DNA of 64,000 bases from Nitrospirota bacterium (GTDB lineage Bacteria; Nitrospirota; Nitrospiria; Nitrospirales; UBA8639). A model generated the notes under the pieces. The model made no database searches. It saw only the letters and a program-made list of their open reading frames with translations, and had not been told where the DNA came from. The number at the start of each line of letters is the position of its first letter. The stretch's first letter is position 1. Of the stretch, positions 9,672 to 19,779 are shown piece after piece. The position numbers were made by a program, and so were the translations under genes. Location of the stretch: positions 1 to 64,000 of the forward strand of contig JAOTTP010000006.1 of the NCBI GenBank assembly GCA_029864405.1, in the 5' to 3' direction.

Positions 9672-10622
9672 TTAAGGGGAAGTTTGAACACAGCGGAAGC
9701 CGATGTTTGCGGAACGTTCTTCTGGAAAGGCCCCTCCCCGGGTAGCCGCACGCAGCATGACCGGACGACTTTTCCATGATCCGCCGCGAACAACCTTGTA
9801 ACGCCCCATTTTGGGACCGGGCGGATTTTTTTCCGGCATGATGGGATAGTAATCCGGTCCCAGCCAATCATTGACCCATTCCGCGATATTACCGGCCAAA
9901 TGAAATACTTTATAAATACTTTGGCCATCCTCGAAGCTGTCCACTGTGGCGACCAGCGGGATTTCATGGACATGGTATTGCCCGAACACGGCTAAGTCCG
10001 CTGTCGGGTCCATTTCACCCCATGGGAAAATCCGTGCAGACTCTCCCCTCGCAGCTTTCTCCCATTCAGCTTCAGAAGGTAGTCGCTTGTGATGATATTC
10101 GCAAAAAGCTTTAGCCTCTTCCCATGTCACATAGAGAGCCGGCCATGGTGCCAGAGCCTGATCCGGGATGAAATGCACACTAATGAGATGCAAAATAAGT
10201 CCTCTTAATTCCCTCGAAACCGGCCGGTTGGTGTCCAAGAGAAATGCGAGATATTCTCCAAGGCTGGCTTCATATTTGTCGATTGAAAATTCATCTACCC
10301 AAATGCGCCGTTGAGGGAATTCCGTGTCGTCGTAATGCATTTCAAAACCGTGTCGCAAATCATCGCGACGGTTGGTTCCCATTAAAAACAGTCCCTCAGG
10401 AATGGCGATTTTGGGTGAAGATTTGGCAAAGCCGGCGATGCGAGTGATATGCTCATCGACCTCGGGGGGCAGTGGGTCGTTGTCTCCTATCGCAAAACCG
10501 GGTAGTCCCAAGATAAGCCATATGGCCCAAAATGGGGTAAACAGAGGATAATACGGGAAAAAAGCTGGTGCGAAAGGCATGAAGATTTGGTGCATGGCTC
10601 TTGATTGTTTATGGGAATACAA
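9672..10622 (-). CDS. Formylglycine-generating-enzyme (SUMF1) family protein, exported
   Basis: A 316-residue protein with a hydrophobic N-terminus and then the FGE-sulfatase fold: IPEGLFLMGTN, DEFSIDKYEASLGEY, LYVTWEEAKAFCEYHHKRLPSEAEWEKAARG, FHLAGNIAEWVNDW, VVRGGSWKS and IGFRC at the C-terminus. True formylglycine-generating enzymes use two active-site cysteines near the end; here I see only the FRC cysteine, so it is more likely one of the many SUMF1-like proteins with a binding or other role. No sulfatase gene lies nearby. It is convergent with the metalloprotease gene. Confidence 0.85.
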   Translation of the reverse strand: MYSHKQSRAMHQIFMPFAPAFFPYYPLFTPFWAIWLILGLPGFAIGDNDPLPPEVDEHITRIAGFAKSSPKIAIPEGLFLMGTNRRDDLRHGFEMHYDDTEFPQRRIWVDEFSIDKYEASLGEYLAFLLDTNRPVSRELRGLILHLISVHFIPDQALAPWPALYVTWEEAKAFCEYHHKRLPSEAEWEKAARGESARIFPWGEMDPTADLAVFGQYHVHEIPLVATVDSFEDGQSIYKVFHLAGNIAEWVNDWLGPDYYPIMPEKNPPGPKMGRYKVVRGGSWKSRPVMLRAATRGGAFPEERSANIGFRCVQTSP

Positions 10623-10704
10623 ACGAGGGCAGTCTACGTGAATGCCACTTTTTTGAGCAAGCTAGGGGTAGATGAAGCCATAACATAAGGTGAAGGATGT
10701 GTCG

Positions 10705-11862
10705 ATGAAAAGATTTGGAAATCGGCGGTTAACGGGATTGGTGCAATCGGAAATTCGGGCAATGACCACAGCCTGTAACCGGGTTGAGGGAATCAATCTG
10801 GCGCAGGGAGTTTGTGATACAGGAGTTCCAGAGCCAGTTATACGTGCTGCGAAAGAGGCTATGGACAAGGGGATCAATACCTATACGAGATTTGATGGCC
10901 TGGCCAACTTGCGGCAGGCATTGGCTCACAAGTTGACCACGTATAATGCCATCAAGGCTAACCCCGAAACGGATATCACCGTGAGCAATGGCGCAACTGG
11001 TGCATTTCAATGTGCATGCATGGCCTTATTGAATCCCGGCGATGAAATTATTGTGTTTGAGCCGTATTATGGCTATCACATCAGTACCCTTTTGGCGATA
11101 GAGGCTGTGCCACGCCTGGTTCCCTTACAAGGCCAGAATTGGGAATTTTGCCTGGATGATGTGGTGCACGCCTTGACCGATCGGACCAGAGCAATCCTGG
11201 TCAATACTCCCGGTAACCCTTCAGGGAAAGTGTTTACCAAAAATGAATTGGAAACCCTTGCGGCGTTAGCCCAACAACATGATCTGCTGGTCTTCACCGA
11301 CGAAATCTATGAATATTTTCTCTATGACCAGCATGAGCATCTCAGTATCGCCTCGTTGGCGGGGATGACCGATCGGACCATCACCATTTCCGGATATTCC
11401 AAGACTTTCAGTATTACGGGGTGGCGTATCGGACATTCAGTGGCGCCCGCTCCATATGCCGAATTAATTGGAGCCATGAATGACTTACTCTACGTCTGCG
11501 CACCTGCACCGCTCCAATACGGTGTAGCAATAGGCATTCAAGAATTAGGGCCTTCTTTTTACCAGGAAGTGCGTCAATCATTTCAGGGCAAACGGGATCT
11601 TTTTTGCGCGGTTCTGGAACGGGTGGGTCTCCCACCCACGATTCCGCAAGGAGCCTATTATGTGTTAGCTGATGTATCCAGAATTCCAGGCCGAACGGGA
11701 AAGGAGCGAGCCATGTGGATCCTAGGGAAGACCGGGGTAGCCGGAGTTCCCGGGGAAGCCTTTTTTCAAGCAGACCGGGGCCGGCAATATATACGATTTA
11801 GTTTTGCCAAAACGGATGGTGACTTAAATGAGGCATGCGAACGGTTACAAAAGTTAGCCTGA
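10705..11862 (+). CDS. Class I PLP-dependent aminotransferase (AspC-like)
   Basis: Fold-type I aminotransferase. Seen motifs, numbered from this start, are VNTPGNPSGK (about 166-175), DEIYEYF (about 199) and GYSKTFSITGWRIG with the PLP-binding Lys at about 233. A GTG at 10690 is also in frame, but the ATG at 10705 has a GAAGG ribosome site eight bases before it. The family includes aspartate, aromatic and kynurenine aminotransferases, and the substrate cannot be told from the sequence. Its end overlaps the upstream open frame of the next lipoprotein gene, whose likely start is 27 bases downstream of the stop, so they may form an operon. Confidence 0.88.
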   Translation: MKRFGNRRLTGLVQSEIRAMTTACNRVEGINLAQGVCDTGVPEPVIRAAKEAMDKGINTYTRFDGLANLRQALAHKLTTYNAIKANPETDITVSNGATGAFQCACMALLNPGDEIIVFEPYYGYHISTLLAIEAVPRLVPLQGQNWEFCLDDVVHALTDRTRAILVNTPGNPSGKVFTKNELETLAALAQQHDLLVFTDEIYEYFLYDQHEHLSIASLAGMTDRTITISGYSKTFSITGWRIGHSVAPAPYAELIGAMNDLLYVCAPAPLQYGVAIGIQELGPSFYQEVRQSFQGKRDLFCAVLERVGLPPTIPQGAYYVLADVSRIPGRTGKERAMWILGKTGVAGVPGEAFFQADRGRQYIRFSFAKTDGDLNEACERLQKLA

Positions 11863-11891
11863 TTATCACTCTCAACAGGAAAGAGGCTCAC

Positions 11892-12413
11892 ATGAAAAAC
11901 CCGTTCTTGCTATACTGTCGTTCAATGAAGAAGAGCACGTGTTTGAAAATTCTCGGTGGTCTCCTTATTGTGACCAGCTTTTCCGGATGCGCAGGAGACA
12001 GGCATCAGCAACAAGCGGAGGCCATCAAAGGCCATGTGGAAACCTTCTATGGCCATTTGCAATCCCATCAGGTTGACCAAGCCGTATCTGAAAATGAACA
12101 GATCGAAGTGATAGCCTTAAGCGCGGAAGAACGCTTACTCCGTCGTGTCGGCCAGATGAATCATGGTGAGAAAACGCAGGAATGGAAAATCATAAAAACA
12201 GCCAAAGAAACGGCTGCGGAAAATTGGTTAGCTCTCGCCCGTTATTTTTCGGAAGCCAAACAATATAACAAAGCCCGTGGCACCTACCGACGGATTATTG
12301 AAACCTACCAAGACTCTCCCTACCACTCGTATGTCGATCGTGCGAAAATGGGATTGCGGGATGTGGAAACTATTCTGAGTCCTGAGCCCCTTCCTTCACT
12401 CCCCGTAAAGTAA
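11892..12413 (+). CDS. Lipoprotein with TPR-like helices, hypothetical
   Basis: The start at 11892 has the AGGAAAGAGG ribosome site. A basic N-terminus precedes a hydrophobic segment ending in SFSGC, a good lipobox; initiation at the internal Met before KKSTC would give a cleaner signal. The mature part is charged and helical with one tetratricopeptide-like pair (ENWLALARYFSEAKQYNKA then YRRIIETYQDSP). Probably a periplasmic lipoprotein that contacts other proteins; nothing more specific can be said. Confidence 0.6.
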   Translation: MKNPFLLYCRSMKKSTCLKILGGLLIVTSFSGCAGDRHQQQAEAIKGHVETFYGHLQSHQVDQAVSENEQIEVIALSAEERLLRRVGQMNHGEKTQEWKIIKTAKETAAENWLALARYFSEAKQYNKARGTYRRIIETYQDSPYHSYVDRAKMGLRDVETILSPEPLPSLPVK

Positions 12414-12585
12414 CCTAATCGATTTCTGATTTTTCTTTTCAACTTTTTCAACTGGGTGGGCTTGGTTATTTATCCGGCTTTATTGGGGGAATGGAAAAAT
12501 TTTTCGTAACATGTACCGAATAAGTAATTTTATCTAAAAGGAGTAATGTGTGGAAGGTTCTTAGAAAGCAGGTGAGAACGTGGAT

Positions 12586-13065
12586 TCATTCTGCATAAAG
12601 ACTTTCTCCTTTTAGTGGTGGGCACCAAGCCTTTACGATTTGAACATTCTGAATTGTGCAAGGGGAAAATTTGGTGCAGTACACTTGAGGGGCGACAGCA
12701 GTCATATGTGACCCCACTTTGGAATCAGACGCAAGCCCCTCGGGCCACGGAGCTATACCAAAGGTCCACTCTCCTTCCGGGCTTCTGGTGTCTTCATAAT
12801 AAACGTTAAAGGCAATGTATCCTGCCCCAGTTGTTGTGCAATAAACATTGTAGGGCGGTAATTGAATATCAACATGAAAAATGTAGCCATCTTCCACCCA
12901 GGAATCCCCAAATTCGATTTGTAGTTCATTAGCCTGGGCTGAGGTCATCAGGCTCAAGGAACAAAAAAACGCCACAAAAACGCCACAACTCAGGTTTATA
13001 TACTTCCATGATACTGGAGTCTTCCTATGCAAAAAATGCAAGGATGATATGACGTGTACATTCAT
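12586..13065 (-). CDS. Hypothetical secreted protein
   Basis: A 159-residue protein with a long N-terminus and a signal sequence ending in TSAQA (about residue 45). The mature part of about 110 residues is rich in aromatic residues and short strands and has five cysteines that could pair outside the cytoplasm (VYCTTT, VYCTKFSPC, KAWC). No family recognised. It stands alone between two intergenic gaps. Confidence 0.5.
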   Translation of the reverse strand: MNVHVISSLHFLHRKTPVSWKYINLSCGVFVAFFCSLSLMTSAQANELQIEFGDSWVEDGYIFHVDIQLPPYNVYCTTTGAGYIAFNVYYEDTRSPEGEWTFGIAPWPEGLASDSKVGSHMTAVAPQVYCTKFSPCTIQNVQIVKAWCPPLKGESLYAE

Positions 13066-13279
13066 TAGGATAGCCTCCCCACCGTTTTGACGGATTAGAC
13101 AGAACGAATTCTATTCATCTGGCTCATGGCCCGATTGGCAGCTTCCTCCACTATACCGATCATTTTTCAGATACCGTCAATACATCAAAGGAGGGGTTGG
13201 AATAGGAAGATTTTTCTTAATGAAGGGGAGAGAGAAAAAAAGAAAGTCGGGTAGATTTCAGGGAGAAGGGAAGACCTTC

Positions 13280-14293
13280 TCAGATGCCTGTAGAAAAGAG
13301 ATTGGGATTTTCCCCAAAATGTTGCAAAGCTTTTGAGGTAATTTGTCGGCCTCGGGCCGTTCGATCCAGATATCCAGATTGAAGTAGAAAGGGTTCGTAC
13401 ACATCTTCTAAGGTGGATTTTTCTTCTTGGACGGCTGCGGCCAATGCCTCGATGCCAACCGGTCCTCCTTTAAATTTTTGGATAATAGTCAAGAGAATTT
13501 TGCGATCCATTTCATCAAACCCTGCTTGATCAACTCCTAACCATTGCAAGGCTTCCTTTGCGACCCGTCTTGTGATGTGTCCTTGAGCTTTGACTTCTGC
13601 AAAGTCACGCACACGTTTGATTAACCGATTGGCAATACGGGGAGTCCCACGAGCCCGGCTGGCAATTTCTCCTGCCCCATCATCATCAATGAGGATTCCG
13701 AGCAGTCTGGCAGAGCGGGCAACGATGATCTGCAGTTCTTCAGGAAGATAAAAGTCCAATCGATAGACAAGCCCAAAGCGTTCTCGTAGAGGGGAGGTGA
13801 GGGAGCCCGCTCGCGTGGTGGCTCCTATCAGGGTAAAAGGAGGAAGATCTAATTTCATCGTTCGCAGGGAGGGGCCCTGTCCAATCACCAAATCAATTTG
13901 GTAATCCTCCATTGCGGGATACAATACCTCTTCAGCTGCTGGTGGCAATCGATGAATTTCGTCGATAAATAAAACATCTCGCGGTTGGAGATTGGCCAAA
14001 ATGGCGGCCAGGTCTCCCGCATGAGTGAGTACCAGCCCGGAGGTAGAGCGAATTGTTCCTCCCATTTCTTTGGCGATGATATGGGCGATGGTCGTTTTGC
14101 CCAATCCAGGAGGCCCGTAAAAAATGGCGTGGTCCAAGGCTTCCCCTCGTCCCGTTGCCGCGTCAATACAGACTCGAAGCGATTCCTTCATCCGCTCCTG
14201 TCCGATATATTCCGCTAAACGTTGAGGCCTCAGAGTCCCCTCAAGGCTTTGCTCTTCTTCTATGAGATGAGTGGTAAGAATTCGGTCGTCCAT
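13280..14293 (-). CDS. ruvB: Holliday junction branch migration helicase RuvB
   Basis: The AAA+ motor of the RuvABC resolvasome; it drives branch migration of Holliday junctions in the cytoplasm. The protein is 337 residues, the normal length. Walker A is GPPGLGKTT (60-68), Walker B is LFIDEIHRL, and sensor and arginine-finger blocks ([19 protein letters not shown]) are present. The C-terminal winged-helix domain is present too ([29 protein letters not shown] split by normal residues). ruvA and ruvC are not adjacent. A strong hairpin terminator separates it from the upstream gene. Confidence 0.97.
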   Translation of the reverse strand: MDDRILTTHLIEEEQSLEGTLRPQRLAEYIGQERMKESLRVCIDAATGRGEALDHAIFYGPPGLGKTTIAHIIAKEMGGTIRSTSGLVLTHAGDLAAILANLQPRDVLFIDEIHRLPPAAEEVLYPAMEDYQIDLVIGQGPSLRTMKLDLPPFTLIGATTRAGSLTSPLRERFGLVYRLDFYLPEELQIIVARSARLLGILIDDDGAGEIASRARGTPRIANRLIKRVRDFAEVKAQGHITRRVAKEALQWLGVDQAGFDEMDRKILLTIIQKFKGGPVGIEALAAAVQEEKSTLEDVYEPFLLQSGYLDRTARGRQITSKALQHFGENPNLFSTGI

Positions 14294-14351
14294 TAAGTGG
14301 GATCAGTCTAAAGAGAACAATAAGAAATACTGCATTCCTGATGACGTTGGG

Positions 14352-14381
14352 AAAAGAGAAGAGGGAGGATGCCTCCCTCTT
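14352..14381 (-). terminator. Rho-independent terminator upstream of ruvB
   Basis: On the minus strand, AGAGGGAGG, CAT, CCTCCCTCT then TTCTCTTTTCC. It is a nine-pair stem and fits termination of the gene at 14451-15008 before ruvB begins. Confidence 0.6.
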
Positions 14382-14450
14382 TCGAGAAATGTCTCAAAAA
14401 TTTGAAACAGACTGGGAAGTGAGATGAAACCGCGGCCCCCAAGAGGGTTC

Positions 14451-15008
14451 CTAGAATCCTGAAAATAAATCCTGACATCCAAGACAGAATTCAACATTCA
14501 CTTGTCGTTCAAGGAAATTCACGAGAAACCCTTGCTTTTCATACAAGAGTTTCGCACCCATAAGCGTTTCATTGGGGAAGTCCTCTGGTCCTAATAGGTC
14601 TCGGATTTCTTTTGTGGATTTGGCCCCAAGGATGTGCCGGAAGACGCCACGGACTTTATGGGCAAATCGATTATTAATAAATATTAAATCCACTTTGCCG
14701 TCCGTGATACGGACTCCTGCCATCGCGCCAGTAGGATTGTCTTTGTCCCACAGCAGGATGAAGGTACCCTCTTGCTCTGCCCGAACACCCGAAATCCTTG
14801 CTTCGACGAGGGCTTCAACGGCGGTCGCTTCAGGGTCTCCTAGTTTCACGCGGAAGAGGGAAATGTCTCCGGCATTGACCTCTTTGGCCTCTTCAACGCT
14901 GTTTCGAGTAAGTTCGTATTTTTCAGCCCATGCTGGTGGAGAAAGTGACAAAAGACTCATCAGAATAATAGAGGCAGTCCAGATACACTCTGCTTTCAGA
15001 TTCTTCAT
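14451..15008 (-). CDS. Hypothetical periplasmic protein
   Basis: The frame opens at 15080, but the ATG at 15008 has an AGAGGAA ribosome site and starts directly with a signal peptide (MKNLKAE, hydrophobic stretch, cleavage after SPPAWA), so it is preferred. The mature protein of about 155 residues has a conserved-looking block of strands (ISLFRVKLGDPEATAVEALV, GAMAGVRITDGKVDLIFINNRF) and ends with a CLGC motif. No family recognised. The two cysteines near the end could bind metal or form a disulfide. Confidence 0.55.
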   Translation of the reverse strand: MKNLKAECIWTASIILMSLLSLSPPAWAEKYELTRNSVEEAKEVNAGDISLFRVKLGDPEATAVEALVEARISGVRAEQEGTFILLWDKDNPTGAMAGVRITDGKVDLIFINNRFAHKVRGVFRHILGAKSTKEIRDLLGPEDFPNETLMGAKLLYEKQGFLVNFLERQVNVEFCLGCQDLFSGF

Positions 15009-15190
15009 GAAATTCCTCTTGATAAGGGAAATAATAATAAAGCCTGATAATGAGAAAATCGAAAGATTCTGTCTATTCAAAATGACTCCTTGGACCTGAA
15101 AGAGTGTATCCGACCGTTCGTATAAGGGTCAATTCCAAAGGTCAAAGAGAGGCCACAGTCCAGTGGATTCGTATGATATAATTCCCTCCC

Positions 15191-17707
15191 ATGAAAAACT
15201 CCATCGTCATAAAAGGCGCCCGCCAACATAATCTCAAGAACCTCGACCTGGAGATTCCTCGTGATCAGTTGGTGGTGATCACCGGTTTAAGTGGATCAGG
15301 GAAGTCGTCTTTGGCCTTTGATACCATCTATGCCGAAGGCCAGCGGCGATACGTTGAATCACTGTCCGCTTATGCCAGGCAATTCCTTGAGCAGATGACC
15401 AAACCCGATGTGGATTCCATTGAAGGGCTTTCGCCTGCCATTTCCATCGAACAAAAGACGACGAGTCACAATCCTCGCTCTACAGTGGGGACCGTGACGG
15501 AGATTTATGATTATTTTCGTCTGTTGTTTGCCAGGATCGGACAACCCTTTTGTTATCTCTGTGGGAATGCCATTGCGGCCCAAACGGTGCAACAAATGGT
15601 GGATGCCATTCTCGGGCTTCCTCTGGGCACAAAATTTCATATTCTGGCTCCCATTGTGCGAGGACGTAAAGGCGAGTATCGAAAAGAATTACTGGCAGCT
15701 CGCAAGGCTGGGTTTGTTCGCGTGCGGATTGATGGGGTGATTCGGGATCTCGGGGAGTCTATTAGTTTACATAAGCAACGTAAGCATACAATTGAGATTG
15801 TGATTGATCGCCTCATCGTCAAGGCAGAGACCGGTGTGGCGCGTCGTTTGGCAGATTCGGTAGAAACGGCGCTCAAGATGGCGCAGGGTCTCGTTGGGGT
15901 GCTGACAGAAGATGATCAAGTGCGAGTCTATAGCGAACACCTGGCATGTATTCAGTGTGGTGTCAGCTATTCAGAAATTTCCCCAAGAATTTTTTCATTT
16001 AACAGCCCCCATGGCGCGTGTGATGGATGCGATGGCATTGGGTATGAAGCTTCCAGTCATTCGGAATGGGAGGAGTGGACCTTCGACACCCCCTGCAAGA
16101 TGTGTAGTGGAGGCCGACTTAAGAAGGAAAGTCTTGCCATCAAAATCGGAGGGCAGTCCATTGCAGAAGTGACCCATATGTCTGTGCGGAACACCTTGTC
16201 ATTTATCGATGCGTTAGCTCTCACCGATCGCGAACAGATGATTGGGCAGCGGGTTCTGAAGGAGATTCGGGAACGGTTGGAATTTTTGCTCAACGTCGGA
16301 TTGGCCTATCTCACCTTGGATCGTCCTTCTGCCACATTATCCGGAGGAGAAGGGCAACGGATTCGATTAGCCACGCAAATCGGATCGGGATTGGTAGGGG
16401 TGTTGTATATCCTGGATGAACCCAGTATCGGATTGCATCAGCGGGATCACCGACGGTTACTCCAAACGTTGTTACGGTTGCGGGATATGGGGAATACCGT
16501 CGTGGTGGTAGAACACGACGCCGAGACCATGCGTGCTGCCGACTATTTATTGGATTTAGGGCCAGGGGCCGGTGTGGAAGGCGGACAGTTAGTCGCCCAT
16601 GGCCCTCCCTCGGTTGTGATGGCGCATCCAGGTTCGTTGACCGGCCAATACCTGAATGGAAGTCGACGCGTGTCATTGCCTCATCGCGCCAGGCAAGCCA
16701 AAGGGTTTTTGACCGTCGTGGGTGCGGAAAAGCACAATCTTCAGCACGTGACCGTAAACTTTCCATTGGGTCTGTTGACCTGTGTCACCGGTGTGTCAGG
16801 GTCAGGGAAAAGTACCCTGGTCATTGATGTGTTGTTCCGATCCTTGGGACAGGGGTTCTCCCAGAAGAAGCCAGTGCTTGAGGGATGTCGGGAAATACGT
16901 GGACTTGACCAGCTGGATAAGCTTATTGACATTGATCAGTCCCCGATTGGACGGACTCCTCGTTCGAATCCCGCCACCTATACCGGCCTTTTTAGTTTCA
17001 TTCGTGATCTGTTCGCGCAATTACCGGAGTCTCGGGTGCGAGGCTACAAACCGGGCCGCTACAGTTTTAATGTCAAAGGTGGGCGATGCGAGGCTTGCCA
17101 AGGTGATGGACTGATTAAAATTGAAATGCATTTTCTCCCGGATATTTATGTGACCTGTGAGGCCTGCAAGGGCCAACGGTACAATCGAGAAACCTTGGAT
17201 GTGACGTACAAGGGGAGAACGATTGCAGAAGTGTTGGACATGACGGTGACCGAAGCCCTGGAGTTTTTCGTGAACATTCCGCCACTCCGCATCCGACTGC
17301 AAACGTTATCAGATGTGGGTCTGCATTACATTAAACTCGGGCAATCGGCGACAACCTTGTCTGGGGGGGAAGCCCAGCGGGTTAAGCTTTCCAAGGAACT
17401 CTCGAAACGTCCCACTGGTCGGACGCTCTATATTCTAGATGAACCGACGACGGGACTGCATTTTGTGGATATTCAACGGTTGTTGGATGTGCTCGATCGG
17501 TTGGTGGAGACCGGAAATACGGTCCTCGTCATTGAGCATAATATAGATGTGATTCAGAACGCGGATTGGGTCATTGACTTGGGACCGGAAGGAGGAGATC
17601 AAGGAGGATTTGTGGTGGCGGAGGGAATCCCCCAATCCGTGATGCAGGTCAAGACATCACGGACAGGGCAGGTGCTACTAGAAGATTCTAAAAGTCGATC
17701 TTCCTGA
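15191..17707 (+). CDS. uvrA: Excinuclease ABC subunit UvrA, shortened form
   Basis: The damage-recognition ATPase of nucleotide excision repair; it loads UvrB on DNA. Both ABC modules are present: Walker [10 protein letters not shown] (32-40) and GVSGSGKST, signatures [12 protein letters not shown] and [11 protein letters not shown], and Walker [15 protein letters not shown] and [13 protein letters not shown]. Zinc-binding pairs CIQC/CDGC, CKMC and CEAC/CEAC are retained. At 838 residues it is about 100 shorter than usual: the stretch that normally separates the [13 protein letters not shown] block from the [10 protein letters not shown] block is reduced to about 17 residues. The frame is intact, so this is a compact form and not a broken gene. 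It converges on a small gene at 17714. Confidence 0.95.
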   Translation: MKNSIVIKGARQHNLKNLDLEIPRDQLVVITGLSGSGKSSLAFDTIYAEGQRRYVESLSAYARQFLEQMTKPDVDSIEGLSPAISIEQKTTSHNPRSTVGTVTEIYDYFRLLFARIGQPFCYLCGNAIAAQTVQQMVDAILGLPLGTKFHILAPIVRGRKGEYRKELLAARKAGFVRVRIDGVIRDLGESISLHKQRKHTIEIVIDRLIVKAETGVARRLADSVETALKMAQGLVGVLTEDDQVRVYSEHLACIQCGVSYSEISPRIFSFNSPHGACDGCDGIGYEASSHSEWEEWTFDTPCKMCSGGRLKKESLAIKIGGQSIAEVTHMSVRNTLSFIDALALTDREQMIGQRVLKEIRERLEFLLNVGLAYLTLDRPSATLSGGEGQRIRLATQIGSGLVGVLYILDEPSIGLHQRDHRRLLQTLLRLRDMGNTVVVVEHDAETMRAADYLLDLGPGAGVEGGQLVAHGPPSVVMAHPGSLTGQYLNGSRRVSLPHRARQAKGFLTVVGAEKHNLQHVTVNFPLGLLTCVTGVSGSGKSTLVIDVLFRSLGQGFSQKKPVLEGCREIRGLDQLDKLIDIDQSPIGRTPRSNPATYTGLFSFIRDLFAQLPESRVRGYKPGRYSFNVKGGRCEACQGDGLIKIEMHFLPDIYVTCEACKGQRYNRETLDVTYKGRTIAEVLDMTVTEALEFFVNIPPLRIRLQTLSDVGLHYIKLGQSATTLSGGEAQRVKLSKELSKRPTGRTLYILDEPTTGLHFVDIQRLLDVLDRLVETGNTVLVIEHNIDVIQNADWVIDLGPEGGDQGGFVVAEGIPQSVMQVKTSRTGQVLLEDSKSRSS

Positions 17708-17713
17708 GGAAAT

Positions 17714-17893
17714 CTAGGCTTTTTTCTTATAAATATTCAGCCCGATTTTCTCTTCTCGATCGGGTATCGAGACATTGCCTTCGGTTGAGGCAATGATTGT
17801 TGTTTTGCCCGATGAAGAAGGGCCAAAATCTTTCGACAGATCTACCGTAATCGTCAGCATCGTTCCGTCGACGGTCAATTCTACATTTTTCAT
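17714..17893 (-). CDS. Small conserved protein, 59 residues
   Basis: The frame is open from 18121, but a GGAGAGGAC site sits before the ATG at 17893, and only the part from there looks like protein: MKNVELTVDG, then LTITVDLSKDFGPSSSGKT and KIGLNIYKK. I recall closely similar 55-60 residue proteins in many environmental bacteria, Nitrospira included, with no known function. It is an all-beta, soluble, cytoplasmic protein by appearance. It is convergent with uvrA, with only six bases between the stops. Confidence 0.75.
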   Translation of the reverse strand: MKNVELTVDGTMLTITVDLSKDFGPSSSGKTTIIASTEGNVSIPDREEKIGLNIYKKKA

Positions 17894-17957
17894 GGTTGTG
17901 TCCTCTCCATAAGTGCAAATCAATACAGGTTCAAGGGTACTTGGCAGTAGAGCTGCC

Positions 17958-18299
17958 TTATTCTGATAGGCCCGCGAGGACCAAGAGTGCTCCGGCTCCA
18001 ATCGTATAGGGTAGGACGCAGGTATAGAATACCGATTCAAAGGAAGAATATTTCCATGTGGAAGTAGGACGTGACGACTGGTTCTTATAAATGAATTCAT
18101 AGGAAAAAATGAGCATACCAATGGTCAGGACAATCACCCGACTGGTTCGAGGCCACGTGTAGAGACCAGCGACGAGATAGCTGGCTGTATGGAATCCACT
18201 AAATGCACAAAGGACTGGAGCCAGAAGGAAATGGAGGAATGATGCTGAAAATCGAGGAAAGCCCATAGCTTGTGGAGATGAAAGCCCTGGATGTTCCAT
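17958..18299 (-). CDS. Small membrane protein, hypothetical
   Basis: 113 residues with about three membrane segments (SFLHFLLAPVLCAFSGF, VIVLTIGMLIFSYEFI, VLPYTIGAGALLVLAG). The start ATG overlaps the stop of the upstream zinc-binding protein by one base (TAATG), so the two are very probably translated together. No family recognised. Confidence 0.6.
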   Translation of the reverse strand: MEHPGLSSPQAMGFPRFSASFLHFLLAPVLCAFSGFHTASYLVAGLYTWPRTSRVIVLTIGMLIFSYEFIYKNQSSRPTSTWKYSSFESVFYTCVLPYTIGAGALLVLAGLSE

Positions 18300-18583
18300 T
18301 ATTTGACTTCGGCAGGCACCGAAGGCGTGGACATGTCAGGTTGGGAGAAAGTTTGTTGGGCTGCGCAAGTTTTGCACACACGCGGGCGCCTTTTCAGGTA
18401 AGAGACCTTCCCGCTGGCCAGACAACTATAATGGACGAACCGTTCACAGATGCTGCAACGAGACCATCCTCCACGGAGCATGGTGAGGTTCCGGTACAGG
18501 CCTTCCTGACATACGCCGCACATTTCTGGTTCGATCCCCAGTAACAGGGGTTCCCAATCTCCGGCTCGATTTCGAATGCTCAT
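18299..18583 (-). CDS. Small zinc-binding protein with PHD/RING-like cysteine pattern
   Basis: 94 residues. The spacing CGVC, then CSIC, then HYSC, then CKTC gives eight potential zinc ligands in the C4-H-C3 order of PHD/RING-like cross-brace fingers, which is unusual for a small bacterial protein. It has no signal or membrane segment. It forms a coupled pair with the downstream membrane protein (TAATG overlap). Role unknown; protein or nucleic-acid contact is a guess from the fold type. Confidence 0.6.
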   Translation of the reverse strand: MSIRNRAGDWEPLLLGIEPEMCGVCQEGLYRNLTMLRGGWSRCSICERFVHYSCLASGKVSYLKRRPRVCKTCAAQQTFSQPDMSTPSVPAEVK

Positions 18584-18756
18584 GGTGCAAAAGTATACTG
18601 AGTGGCACCAATGAAAACAATGAGGAAACCTCTGGGGAACCGTTTACTGAACGTATGCCCCCATGCTTGAGGCTCGCAATTTGACACTCCAAAAATCCTT
18701 TTGATAGGGTCACCAACGATTTTTTCTATCCTTCCACAGCGTATATTCGCTTCTTT

Positions 18757-19647
18757 GTGAACATTCAAGCCTATTTAGACCGACAGCGCCAACGGGTTGA
18801 ACAGTTTTTGGAGCGGAGCGTTCCATTGCCCTCGGTCCATCCTCAACAACTGTACGAATCTATGCGGTATAGCCTGCTGGGTGGAGGCAAACGCATTCGT
18901 CCGATTTTGACTATTGCCGCTGCCCAGGCTCTGGGATATGACCGCGATGCCATGTTGCCGTTCGCCGCTTCTTTGGAGTTTGTTCATACGTATTCCCTTA
19001 TTCATGATGATCTCCCGGCTATGGATGATGATGATTATCGGCGAGGCCGGTTAACCAACCACAAAGTATTTGGCGATGGTATGGCAATCTTGGCGGGTGA
19101 TGCGTTGTTGACCATGGCGTTTGAGTTATGCAGTCGTGGTGATGATACCGATGGTTTCTCGGCTGCTCAACAGTTAGGCATTGTGCGGGAATTGTCCATT
19201 GGTTCTGGTCACCAGGGAATGGTGGGCGGGCAGGTGATGGATATCCAGGCCGAAAACCAGGAGATTGATTTGTCTCATCTCCAGCAAATCCACACCTTTA
19301 AAACGGGGCGTCTGATTCGAGCCGCGGTCCGGATCGGCAGCATTATCGGCGAGGCCACGACTCAGCAAATGCAATGCTTAACCGACTATTCCGAGGATAT
19401 TGGGCTGGCTTTTCAAATTGCCGATGATGTCTTGGACATGGTGGGGACCCGGGATGAATTGGGGAAGGACGCAGGGGCGGATGAAAAAAGAGGGAAGCAG
19501 ACCTATCCTTCATTTTTTGGGGTTGAAGGCGCCAGGCAACTGGGAGAGGAATGTGTCCAGCGCGCGATAATGCGATTAAATACTTTTGATAACCAGGCCG
19601 ATCCCTTACGGCATATTGCCACCTATATAATGGCGCGACGGTCTTGA
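18757..19647 (+). CDS. ispA: Polyprenyl (farnesyl/geranylgeranyl) diphosphate synthase
   Basis: Condenses isopentenyl diphosphate with allylic diphosphates to give C15 or C20 chains, the precursor of squalene and hopanoids. The first aspartate-rich motif is LIHDDLPAMDDDDYRRG (82-97) and the second is IADDVLD (about 223), with LLGGGKRIRP at 41-50. The length, 296, is normal. The start is GTG. Chain length is not certain, so ispA is the family name and not proof of farnesyl product. It precedes hpnA and hpnB in the same direction, in keeping with hopanoid synthesis. Confidence 0.93.
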   Translation: MNIQAYLDRQRQRVEQFLERSVPLPSVHPQQLYESMRYSLLGGGKRIRPILTIAAAQALGYDRDAMLPFAASLEFVHTYSLIHDDLPAMDDDDYRRGRLTNHKVFGDGMAILAGDALLTMAFELCSRGDDTDGFSAAQQLGIVRELSIGSGHQGMVGGQVMDIQAENQEIDLSHLQQIHTFKTGRLIRAAVRIGSIIGEATTQQMQCLTDYSEDIGLAFQIADDVLDMVGTRDELGKDAGADEKRGKQTYPSFFGVEGARQLGEECVQRAIMRLNTFDNQADPLRHIATYIMARRS

Positions 19648-19779
19648 GCCTCTGTTGTATGGCGCTTCGGTAATGAAAATGACTTTACGCCATTTCCCCC
19701 CCCCTTCTAATTTGAAACAGTTTTGTCGGTGGGTGTCATGCTGTATCGTTGCTGAACGCCTTGGTAACGTCAGATTTTT

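Noticed and set aside
16960-16985. GTTCGAATCCC, resembling a tRNA T-loop
   Set aside because: It lies within the uvrA coding sequence ([10 protein letters not shown] part), with no acceptor or anticodon stems around it.
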